Shown here piece by piece: positions 1 to 5,230 of a stretch of 6,695 nt of DNA (position 1 is its first letter; each line of letters begins with the position of its first letter). A program made the translations under genes and the position numbers. Origin of the DNA: Sphingobacteriaceae bacterium (GTDB lineage Bacteria > Bacteroidota > Bacteroidia > Sphingobacteriales > Sphingobacteriaceae); assembly GCA_025450155.1 (NCBI GenBank), contig JANWIB010000116.1, positions 1-6,695 of the forward strand, in the 5' to 3' direction. The notes under the pieces are model-generated. The model was not told where the DNA came from, did not search any database, and was given only the letters and a program-made list of their open reading frames with translations.

Positions 1-671
1 AGAAATACGTAACGCTGTATTGCAGGTTCAAAAAAATCAATCCAGATTTAGATACGTTAGACATCGGTGGCGGTATGCCGTTTAAAGATTCTTTAGTTTT
101 TGATTTCGATTACGAATACATGGTGAACGAAATTGTAAAACGAATAAAGGAAATTTGTGCTGAACACGATGTCGAGGAACCCGATATTGTTACCGAGTTT
201 GGAAAATATACCGTTGCAGAAGCATCGGGCATTTTGTATAAAGTGCTGGGACGTAAGCAACAAAACGACCGGGAAAAATGGCTCATGTTAGATGGCTCGT
301 TTATTACCAACCTGCCAGATGTATGGGCTTTAAATCAGAAGTACGTGTTATTGCCTGTGAATAACTGGGATTCGGAATATGAACGGGTAAACCTGGGCGG
401 TATTACCTGCGACGGACAGGATTATTACAACCAGGAGGCGCACATGAATAATGTGTTTATGCCTAAAACACGTAAAGTACAATATATCGGATTTTTTCAC
501 ACGGGAGCCTACCAGGAAGTATTAAGTGGATACGGTGGCATTCACCATTGCCTCCTTCCCTCACCCAAACATGTCATTATCCGCCGCAACCGTGATGAAA
601 CGTTTAATTTCGAGGTATTTGGAGAAGAACAGAATAGTAAGCAGGTATTAAAAATATTAGGATACAATTAA
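1..671 (+). CDS. speA: Arginine decarboxylase-type PLP enzyme, C-terminal part (5' end outside window)
   Basis: The reading frame is open from the left edge (first full codon at 3) to TAA at 669-671, giving 222 visible residues; the first internal Met (75) is not the start because the frame continues upstream through conserved sequence. Seen hallmarks of alanine-racemase-fold (fold III) decarboxylases are: the phosphate-binding glycine loop LDIGGG (57-74), TEFGKY (192-209) at the place of the ornithine decarboxylase EPGR loop, TCDGQD (405-422) with the active-site Cys-Asp pair, and HTGAYQ (498-515) with the Tyr that contacts PLP. Family knowledge: these enzymes decarboxylate arginine, ornithine, lysine or diaminopimelate in the cytoplasm. 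The overall look fits the short arginine decarboxylases of Bacteroidota, which make agmatine for polyamine synthesis. Substrate is inferred because the N-terminal barrel is missing; ornithine or DAP/carboxynorspermidine decarboxylase is the alternative. It is first of a same-strand series and ends 21 bp before the next start. Confidence 0.8.
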   Translation, partial: KYVTLYCRFKKINPDLDTLDIGGGMPFKDSLVFDFDYEYMVNEIVKRIKEICAEHDVEEPDIVTEFGKYTVAEASGILYKVLGRKQQNDREKWLMLDGSFITNLPDVWALNQKYVLLPVNNWDSEYERVNLGGITCDGQDYYNQEAHMNNVFMPKTRKVQYIGFFHTGAYQEVLSGYGGIHHCLLPSPKHVIIRRNRDETFNFEVFGEEQNSKQVLKILGYN

Positions 672-692
672 TGAAGTACTTAATTTCATTTA

Positions 693-1179
693 ATGTTAAT
701 CTCAAAAATAGAAATACGTCCCTATAGAGAATCCGATCAAGAAGAGATTGATACTTTAATGAAAGAAATTGAGCAGGAGTTTATTACTCCTGTCTTCTCA
801 AACCCTTCGCCAAATTTACAGGAATTATCTTGCTTACCGGGACGTTTTTTATTGGGTTGCTTTGATAGATGAGCAAGTCGTTGGAACCATAGGGATTGTC
901 TTATTGAATGCTAAATACAGTGTATTAAAATGTATGTTTTTGATGCAAAAGTATCGCGGAGGTGAACGGGGTGTCGCTAGAATACTTTTACAAACTGCTA
1001 CAGATCATTGCATTAAGAATAATTGCATCTGCTTGTACCTCGGAACAATGGATCAATTTAAAGGAGCACAGAGATTTTATGAAAAAAATGGGTTTATAAA
1101 GATATATTCAGCAGAATTACCCATAGATTTTCCGCATAATTCCCTTGATGCAGTTTTTTATAAAAAAAATCTGGATTAA
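693..1179 (+). pseudogene. GNAT-family N-acetyltransferase, frameshifted
   Basis: Two overlapping frames make one GNAT protein. Frame A starts at ATG 693 (MLISKIEIRPYRESDQEEID) and stops at TGA 870-872; frame B carries the rest and ends at TAA 1177-1179. Frame B has the acetyl-CoA fold: FYWVALIDEQVVGTIGI (strand 4), KYRGGERGVARILL (motif A, P-loop-like), LYLGTMDQFKGAQRFYEKNGF (motif B). The natural junction is the T6 run at 845-850: dropping one T joins LPGRF to YWVALID and gives a 161-residue protein, normal for the family. So one T appears to have been inserted, either as a real mutation or a sequencing error. The TTG at 769 in frame B gives an N-terminus unlike GNATs and is rejected as start. 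GNATs move an acetyl group from acetyl-CoA to an amine; the substrate cannot be read here. A polyamine substrate is tempting given the decarboxylase upstream, but that is only inference. No Shine-Dalgarno is visible. Confidence 0.75.
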
Positions 1180-1194
1180 AGCTATAAGGAGATT

Positions 1195-1959
1195 ATGTAT
1201 ACTAGCAATAGAAGAAATTTTATAAAAAAGGTAACTGCTAGCGGAATATTATCCTTGAGTATTCCCGAAATAGTTCTCTCTGCATTTGCTGCTGATAGTG
1301 CTGCCGGAAAAATTTCTCTTAAAAAAGATGATGCTATTCTTTTTCAGGGCGATTCCATTACAGATGCTGGAAGAGATAAGAATAGTACCACTTTTAATGA
1401 CCCAAAAACGCTTGGTTCCGGCTATGCTTTTTTAGCATCTGCCGAGTTATTGCATCAACATCCAACTAAAAACTTAAAGATCTACAATAAAGGAATTAGT
1501 GGCAACAAGGTTTATCAATTAGCCGAAAGCTGGAATACAGATTGTTTGCAACTGAAACCAACGATTCTCAGTGTGATGATTGGAGTGAATGATTTTTGGC
1601 ATACGCTGGACTTTGGGTATAAGGGGACTATAGAAACGTATAGAAATGATCTGGTAGCGCTGCTAGAAAGAACGAAACAAGCATTACCCGGTATTCAGTT
1701 TATTATTGGAGAACCTTTTGCTGTTCCGGGTATTAAGTATGTAACTAAGAAATGGTATCCTGCTTTTACCGAATATCAAAAAACCTCGAAAGAAATAGCA
1801 CAACAATTCGGTGCGGTATTTATTCCTTACCAAAAAGTTTTTGATCAAGCTCAAGAAGCAGCTCCGGGGCTTTACTGGACTTCTGACGGTATTCATCCTA
1901 CTCTGGCTGGGTCCGGGTTAATGGCTCATGCCTGGCTTAGAGCAACAAAGAATGCTTAA
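1195..1959 (+). CDS. SGNH/GDSL-type esterase with twin-arginine signal
   Basis: All four SGNH blocks are visible in the 254 residues: GDSI with nucleophile Ser54 (block I), KGISGN with Gly100/Gly103 (block II), GVND with Asn132 (block III), and DGIH with Asp231 and His234 (block V). The N-terminus NRRNFIKK (5-12) followed by a weakly hydrophobic stretch ending near SAFAAD (29-34) resembles a Tat signal, so folded export to the periplasm is inferred. Family knowledge: such proteins remove acyl groups from polysaccharides, lipids or small esters; in Bacteroidota many are carbohydrate acetylesterases, but the substrate is not visible here. The start is supported by a rare clear Shine-Dalgarno for this phylum, AAGGAG at 1186-1191, with a short 3-nt spacer. 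It begins 15 bp after the GNAT frame ends, suggesting one operon, and ends 4 bp from the opposing DUF3820 stop codon. Confidence 0.87.
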   Translation: MYTSNRRNFIKKVTASGILSLSIPEIVLSAFAADSAAGKISLKKDDAILFQGDSITDAGRDKNSTTFNDPKTLGSGYAFLASAELLHQHPTKNLKIYNKGISGNKVYQLAESWNTDCLQLKPTILSVMIGVNDFWHTLDFGYKGTIETYRNDLVALLERTKQALPGIQFIIGEPFAVPGIKYVTKKWYPAFTEYQKTSKEIAQQFGAVFIPYQKVFDQAQEAAPGLYWTSDGIHPTLAGSGLMAHAWLRATKNA

Positions 1960-1963
1960 GTTT

Positions 1964-2176
1964 TTATTTCTTTAAAGGTGCTAATAAGTAATCCAATCCG
2001 TTTAATTTGATCTCATACATCGTAGAAAGCAACATCCCCATTTTTCCCGGAGGAAAACCTTTGCTGCTAAACCACTCCAGGTAAGAAACGGGTAAATCGC
2101 AAAGCAAAATCCCTTTATGCTTTCCAAAAGGCATTTTGAATGTTACCAGTTCTAAAAGAATTTTGGGATTCATCAT
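1964..2176 (-). CDS. DUF3820 family small protein
   Basis: With the ATG at 2174-2176 this encodes 70 residues beginning MMNPKILLELVTFKMPFGKHKG. The core MPFGKHKG...LCDLPVSYLEWF...GKMGMLLSTMYEIKLNGLDYLL is characteristic of DUF3820, a family of small cytoplasmic proteins. Some databases label it a putative quorum-sensing-regulated virulence factor, but biochemical function is not established. The open frame runs back to an ATG at 2270-2272, giving 102 residues, but the extra 32 (IPIIFVLFIAIFVSVDF) do not belong to the family, reach into the adjacent inserted repeat and are probably chance; ATG 2171-2173 is equally possible as start. The gene lies downstream of the B12 receptor on the same strand. 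Without the insertion the gap would be about 62 bp, so shared transcription is possible. It converges with the SGNH hydrolase gene, with 4 bp between stop codons and no obvious terminator. Confidence 0.82.
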   Translation of the reverse strand: MMNPKILLELVTFKMPFGKHKGILLCDLPVSYLEWFSSKGFPPGKMGMLLSTMYEIKLNGLDYLLAPLKK

Positions 2177-2237
2177 AGTGTTTGATCCGAAGGTAATAAA
2201 ATCGACTGAAACAAAAATAGCGATGAACAAGACAAAA

Positions 2238-2247
2238 ATTATCGGAA
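2238..2247. repeat. Direct repeat, left copy (putative target-site duplication)
   Basis: ATTATCGGAA at this position is identical to 2375-2384 on the other side of the small element; the match does not extend on either side (A versus G before it, T versus C after it). A 10-bp exact pair placed precisely outside terminal inverted repeats is best explained by duplication of the target on insertion. Confidence 0.65.
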
Positions 2248-2374
2248 TCCTGTTGTGCGATCTAATGATCATGCGATGCTGAGCCCGTCAAAGCATGTTT
2301 TTCCGGGTGACAGCCTTCGACCGGCTCAGGCTGACATCATTTATTAAGGGGTCGCAATTCGATCGCACAATCGG
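2248..2374. mobile_element. MITE/REPIN-like insertion at the btuB stop codon
   Basis: This 127-bp non-coding element has imperfect terminal inverted repeats: left 2249-2262 (CCTGTTGTGCGATC) against the reverse complement of 2361-2374 (CCGATTGTGCGATC), 12 of 14 matching with the inner 10 perfect. It is flanked on both sides by the same 10-bp word, which looks like a target-site duplication. Inside are two REP-like hairpins in opposite orientation. It carries no plausible protein. Together these are the marks of a non-autonomous element moved in trans. Whether the mover is a DDE transposase (suggested by the inverted repeats and direct repeats) or a REP-associated tyrosine transposase (suggested by the REP pair) cannot be decided here. 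It sits between btuB and the DUF3820 gene and may also act as a transcript-end or mRNA-stabilising structure. Confidence 0.65.
2276..2336. repeat. Pair of inverted REP-like hairpins
   Basis: Hairpin 1 pairs ATGCT (2276-2280) with AGCAT (2292-2296) around an 11-nt loop; CATGC (2270-2274) can alternatively pair with GCATG (2293-2297). Hairpin 2 pairs TGACAGCCT (2308-2316) with AGGCTGACA (2328-2336), 8 of 9, also around an 11-nt loop. The two loops are reverse complements of each other at 9 of 11 positions, so the units are one motif (about GCCTGAGCCGGTCGAAGGC) in opposite orientations. This resembles REP doublets/REPINs and GAGC-x-x-GTCGAAG intergenic repeats common in many genomes; that resemblance is from memory, not a search. 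Confidence 0.6.
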
Positions 2375-2384
2375 ATTATCGGAA
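2375..2384. repeat. Direct repeat, right copy (putative target-site duplication)
   Basis: ATTATCGGAA, second copy. On the - strand it reads TTC CGA TAA T, the last two codons and stop of btuB, so the duplication kept the receptor's reading frame end intact. Confidence 0.65.
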
Positions 2385-4298
2385 CGTATATTTTACCCCC
2401 GCATTAAAATTCCTGCCACGGGTAGTATAGCCTCTCCATTCAATATAATCCGCATCGAAAATATTTTTTACATCAGCAAAAAGCATTAAACGACTGGTGG
2501 GCTTTACATGCAAATAGATATCAAAAACAGAATAATACTTTAAAGCCATTATTTCTGTTGCGAAAATGGTTTCGTTATAGAACTGTTCAAACCGTTTACC
2601 TGTATATTTATAAATCAAATTCAACGCTACAGATTTATTAAATTTATAACCTGCAGTAGCGCCAAAAGAGCTTTTTGGTCGCCTAAACAGATATTCTGTA
2701 ATAATACCGTTCGCATCTTTACTTTTGCCTTCCACATAAGCATACCAGGCGTTAAAAGACAGTTTTTCAGTTGGATTGGTAGTTAACTCCATTTCAAAAC
2801 CTTTATCTTTTTGAGAAGCACCATTTCGATATTGCGATTCAAAAGTAACCGGATCGGTAAAGAAATAAATTAAATCATGAATATCTCGTTTGAAGAATGA
2901 AGTACTGAAGTTTATTTTTGAAGGAACCAATTCCAGGTCAAACCCCGTTTCATAAGAGGTTGAATTCTCTGGTTCCAAGGCTAGATTTCCATACTCCGAA
3001 TAAAGCTGATAGATAGAAGGAACTTTATAAGCCGAAGCTATGCTTGCAAAAAGTTTAAAGCGATCTGCTATAATAAATGATGGATTAATGGTATAGGTAA
3101 AGTTATTTCCATATTCAGAATGGTGGTTATATCTTCCACCCAATTCAAACCGTAATCCGGAATCGTGCTTAAGAAAAAAACTGGCAAAGCTGCTGAAGAT
3201 GTTATTATTTTGGTTTAAGGTGCTAATAAAAGTTCCAAATTCGCTTCTTTGATTGGAAGCAGTATAACGATAATTGATTCCAGCAGTAAGATCAAAATTT
3301 TGAGACAATTGCTGATTTAATATACCTTCAACATAAGTAATCTTCCCAAGAGTATGTGCCTTGCTGGTATTGGGGTTTGTAAATTTATACCACACATTAT
3401 TCTGGCTGATAGTTACATTTAAAGCTCCTTGAGGCAGAACATACCTTCCAGCCAATCCTCCAAATAGAAAACTGTTTCTTCCTTTATAATCCGGATCATC
3501 TTTAAACGATCCTCCATCCATATCAAACGAATTACGACTTAATTGTAAGTTAGCATTTAATGAAATTTTATTAGAAATTTGCTGGGTAATTCGTGTATTA
3601 AGCGTCATTTGATCTAATCCGTCCCTTTCATAAGAACCGAGATTTGCGGGATTGGCAGCAACAGAAAATCCTCTCGATGTCGTATTAGATCCATTTAAGG
3701 CTATCCCCGTTTTATTGACTGTTCCGTTAATTCCTACAGCCTCTTTAAAGGTACGGTAACTTCCTCCTGATAATACGACTTCTCCATTCATCTTCTCTTT
3801 TGAGGGTTGTTTAGTAATGATGTTTATTACTCCAGCTATAGCATCAGAACCATACAACGTTGAATTTACCCCTCTTAGAATTTCAATGCGCTCTATTTGA
3901 TCAATAGAAAATGAAGTAAGATCATACTCTCCTGATATTAATGAAGCATTATTTACAGGAATTCCATCTATCAAAATAAGCGTATATCCTGCAGAAGCGC
4001 CTCGCGTATATGCTGTAACAATAGTTCCAAAACCGTTCCCGGTACCCGAAAGTGTTAAACCGGCCACATGATTTAAAATCTCCGGTAACGTCCTGCCCTG
4101 GCTCCGGTTTAACTGTTCCGAAGTGATCACCCGAACTACTTTACCAATTTCTGATTGTTTTTTGGGAGAACGCGAAGCTGTTACAACAACTTCATTTAAT
4201 GAACCACCGGATTTTTCCTGCGCCATTGCAACTGTACTAAACAGTGCCAGTTGTGCAAACCCCAGGCCTGCGACAACATCAATTAATTTTTTTTTCAT
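2376..4298 (-). CDS. btuB: TonB-dependent vitamin B12 (cobalamin) outer-membrane receptor
   Basis: The 640-residue protein, close to the 614 of E. coli BtuB, starts with a signal peptide cleaved near AMA-QEK (after residue 26). A TonB box-like NEVVVTAS follows (35-42). The plug domain (about 35-163) has TRGASAGYTLILIDGIPVN and LRGVNSTLYGSDAIAGVINIIT (141-162), the classic plug end. The rest is a 22-strand-type beta barrel with alternating aromatic residues, ending in VKYTFR with the penultimate aromatic typical of outer-membrane proteins. FDMDGG in the early barrel could be a metal-binding loop, unproven. Role: binds corrinoids at the cell surface and imports them with energy from TonB-ExbBD. 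Substrate assignment rests mainly on the cobalamin riboswitch directly upstream, which is strong context. Regulation is by that riboswitch. The stop codon lies inside the right direct repeat of the inserted element. No ABC transporter or cobalamin-salvage gene is seen in the window. Confidence 0.9.
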   Translation of the reverse strand: MKKKLIDVVAGLGFAQLALFSTVAMAQEKSGGSLNEVVVTASRSPKKQSEIGKVVRVITSEQLNRSQGRTLPEILNHVAGLTLSGTGNGFGTIVTAYTRGASAGYTLILIDGIPVNNASLISGEYDLTSFSIDQIERIEILRGVNSTLYGSDAIAGVINIITKQPSKEKMNGEVVLSGGSYRTFKEAVGINGTVNKTGIALNGSNTTSRGFSVAANPANLGSYERDGLDQMTLNTRITQQISNKISLNANLQLSRNSFDMDGGSFKDDPDYKGRNSFLFGGLAGRYVLPQGALNVTISQNNVWYKFTNPNTSKAHTLGKITYVEGILNQQLSQNFDLTAGINYRYTASNQRSEFGTFISTLNQNNNIFSSFASFFLKHDSGLRFELGGRYNHHSEYGNNFTYTINPSFIIADRFKLFASIASAYKVPSIYQLYSEYGNLALEPENSTSYETGFDLELVPSKINFSTSFFKRDIHDLIYFFTDPVTFESQYRNGASQKDKGFEMELTTNPTEKLSFNAWYAYVEGKSKDANGIITEYLFRRPKSSFGATAGYKFNKSVALNLIYKYTGKRFEQFYNETIFATEIMALKYYSVFDIYLHVKPTSRLMLFADVKNIFDADYIEWRGYTTRGRNFNAGVKYTFR

Positions 4299-4303
4299 TT
4301 TGT

Positions 4304-4319
4304 TGTGAGTAAGCTCACA
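4304..4319 (-). promoter_or_regulatory. Hairpin over the btuB ribosome-binding region (riboswitch expression platform candidate)
   Basis: On the - strand TGTGAG-CTTA-CTCACA forms a perfect 6-bp stem with a 4-nt loop, ending 5 nt before the btuB ATG. Its position across about -6 to -21 would block ribosome access. Its part CTTACTC (complement of 4307-4313) is also complementary over 7 nt to GAGTAAG in the aptamer (complement of 4425-4431), beside the B12 box, so the two could compete. No U-run follows, so translational rather than transcriptional control is inferred. Confidence 0.5.
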
Positions 4320-4402
4320 GCAAACAGAAGAATACTGGAAATGAGAATACGTGGTGAAGTATTTTCATCCAAGCTTCAATCCCCGAAAGCTATGAATTAT
4401 TT

Positions 4403-4574
4403 AATGCCAAGGCAGGTCTTCTGACTTACTCCCGGTTATCCGGCCTTCCCATTCCTATAGAACAGTGGCTTTAGAATAGATAACCGTTGCGGAGAATACA
4501 GCAGCGGGACTGTTTAGGATTCGCACCTAATTCCCTTTTAATCCTATCTGTTACGATGAGGAACCAAAAGCATT
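4403..4574 (-). promoter_or_regulatory. Cobalamin (adenosylcobalamin-type) riboswitch aptamer
   Basis: Read on the - strand, this region has the conserved cobalamin riboswitch elements in order: AGGGAATTAGGTGCGAATCC (complement of 4517-4536), the CCCGCTGCTG stretch, GCCACTG (4463-4469), GGGAAGG (4444-4450), a CCGG-ATAA-CCGG hairpin (4432-4443), and the B12 box AGTCAGAAGACCTGCCT (4410-4426). The ends AATGC (4570-4574) and GCATT (4403-4407) can pair as helix P1. Cobalamin binding is expected to lower expression of the receptor downstream. About 104 nt separate the aptamer from the btuB start; that leader holds the start-proximal hairpin and no other gene. Confidence 0.95.
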
Positions 4575-4575
4575 G

Positions 4576-4606
4576 CAAAGATATAACCGGAAATGGATTT
4601 TACAAA
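4576..4606 (-). promoter_or_regulatory. Bacteroidota-type promoter for the riboswitch-btuB transcript
   Basis: On the - strand TTTG (4603-4606) is followed after exactly 19 nt by TATCTTTG (4576-4583), a full match to the -33 TTTG / -7 TAnnTTTG consensus of the primary sigma factor of this phylum. The expected start point, several bases past the -7 box, falls at or next to the first bases of riboswitch helix P1, which independently supports the call. Confidence 0.8.
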
Positions 4607-4665
4607 TTATTTTAAATACGGAACATTTCCATTAAATTCACGGCAAACGTTTTTAAATTAATAAT

Positions 4666-5118
4666 ATGATGAAAAAGGGAATTTTAATTCTTCTGATGGC
4701 TTTAGGAGCCACTGGTGTATCTGTTGCACAAGAGTACAAAGTAGTAACTATTGTTGAATCTATTATTCCTGCAGGGATAGGCAGATCGAGAATAATAGAA
4801 AGTAAAGAGCCTAATGTGAATGCTGCTTCGTTTACCACCGAACGTACTAACGGAAAGAAAAGTAGTCAGGGCGATGTGGATAGAAGCGACCTGAAAGTCG
4901 ATAATTTTGCGGAAACTAAATTGCTGAACTTTTTCAGCATAGTAGGTATTAACTTTCAGAATATTGCCTCTAATGATGCCGTAATCTCATCTAAAATCAA
5001 CAACCTGGTTAAAGAAGGTTGGGAACTAAAATTTGCAGTAAGTGGCGTAGAAAGTGATGCCGGAGAAAAAGATGGAAATGGAATTTACATTACCCGATTA
5101 TTTTTCTACAAAAAATAA
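4666..5118 (+). CDS. Exported protein with DUF4177-like ends, function unknown
   Basis: The 150-residue product begins with a signal peptide, MMKKGILILLMALGATGVSVAQ, likely cut before or after Gln22, so it is periplasmic or secreted; the absence of Cys there argues against a lipoprotein. The mature start EYKVVTIVES and the late segment INNLVKEGWELKFAVSG followed by a C-terminal FFYKK resemble the DUF4177 pattern (YKVV, then LN-LGKEGWELV, then a final strand). Here the two halves are separated by a charged, Ser/Asn-rich insert and a LLNFFSIVGINFQNIAS segment (about residues 80-100). This is recognition from memory, and no function is claimed. ATG 4666 or 4669 may be the start; no Shine-Dalgarno is visible. 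It diverges from btuB across a shared region holding the btuB promoter, but no matching promoter was seen for this strand. A terminator follows, so it is probably monocistronic. Confidence 0.75.
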   Translation: MMKKGILILLMALGATGVSVAQEYKVVTIVESIIPAGIGRSRIIESKEPNVNAASFTTERTNGKKSSQGDVDRSDLKVDNFAETKLLNFFSIVGINFQNIASNDAVISSKINNLVKEGWELKFAVSGVESDAGEKDGNGIYITRLFFYKK

Positions 5119-5147
5119 TACACAGAAAAATTTACGATTCTGCAAAG

Positions 5148-5181
5148 CCATCGCATATAAAGCGGTGGTTTTGTTGTTTTT
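5148..5181 (+). terminator. Intrinsic terminator after the DUF4177-like gene
   Basis: CCATCGC (5148-5154) pairs with GCGGTGG (5162-5168), seven pairs including one G-U, around a 7-nt loop, followed by the T-rich tail TTTTGTTGTTTTT (5169-5181). It starts 30 bp after the stop codon at 5118. Confidence 0.75.
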
Positions 5182-5230
5182 AGAAAATACTATACATACC
5201 ATTTTCCCGGCAAATAGGTAGTTTTACCAG

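Noticed and set aside
843..851. Slippery heptamer T TTT TTA in the zero frame of the GNAT N-terminal part, suggesting programmed -1 frameshifting.
   Set aside because: A -1 slip leads to the wrong frame; the downstream GNAT frame needs +1 (skip one T). No stimulatory structure or family precedent was recognised, so an indel is simpler.
1684..1896. Open frames on the opposite strand inside the SGNH gene, and likewise at 110-310, 4123-4308, 4653-4838 and 6048-6287.
   Set aside because: All overlap well-supported genes in another frame or strand, have low-complexity or unrecognisable products and no start signals.
1957..1980. T-rich stretch between the convergent SGNH and DUF3820 genes as a shared terminator.
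   Set aside because: No GC-rich stem is present; only the short palindrome CTTAAG, which is insufficient.
2212..2219. TATTTTTG on the - strand, a -7 box match ahead of the DUF3820 start.
   Set aside because: The only nearby TTTG is 13 nt upstream instead of about 19, so the promoter is incomplete; it remains only a weak candidate.
2177..2272. N-terminal extension of the DUF3820 gene with a hydrophobic stretch, resembling a membrane anchor.
   Set aside because: The family starts at MNPKILLELV; the extension overlaps the direct repeat and the left end of the inserted element, so it is probably chance reading frame.
2295..2489. Open frame of 64 codons on the + strand across the small element and the btuB end.
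   Set aside because: It is antisense to the conserved btuB C-terminus and the repeat, with no family resemblance or start signal.
5170..5200. TTTG, 19 nt, then TACATACC as a promoter for the serine hydrolase.
   Set aside because: The -7 part matches only TA and one T of TAnnTTTG, and the TTTG lies in the terminator tail.
5217..5228. GGTA-GTTT-TACC mini-hairpin just before the serine hydrolase start.
   Set aside because: A 4-bp stem is too short to claim as a regulatory element.
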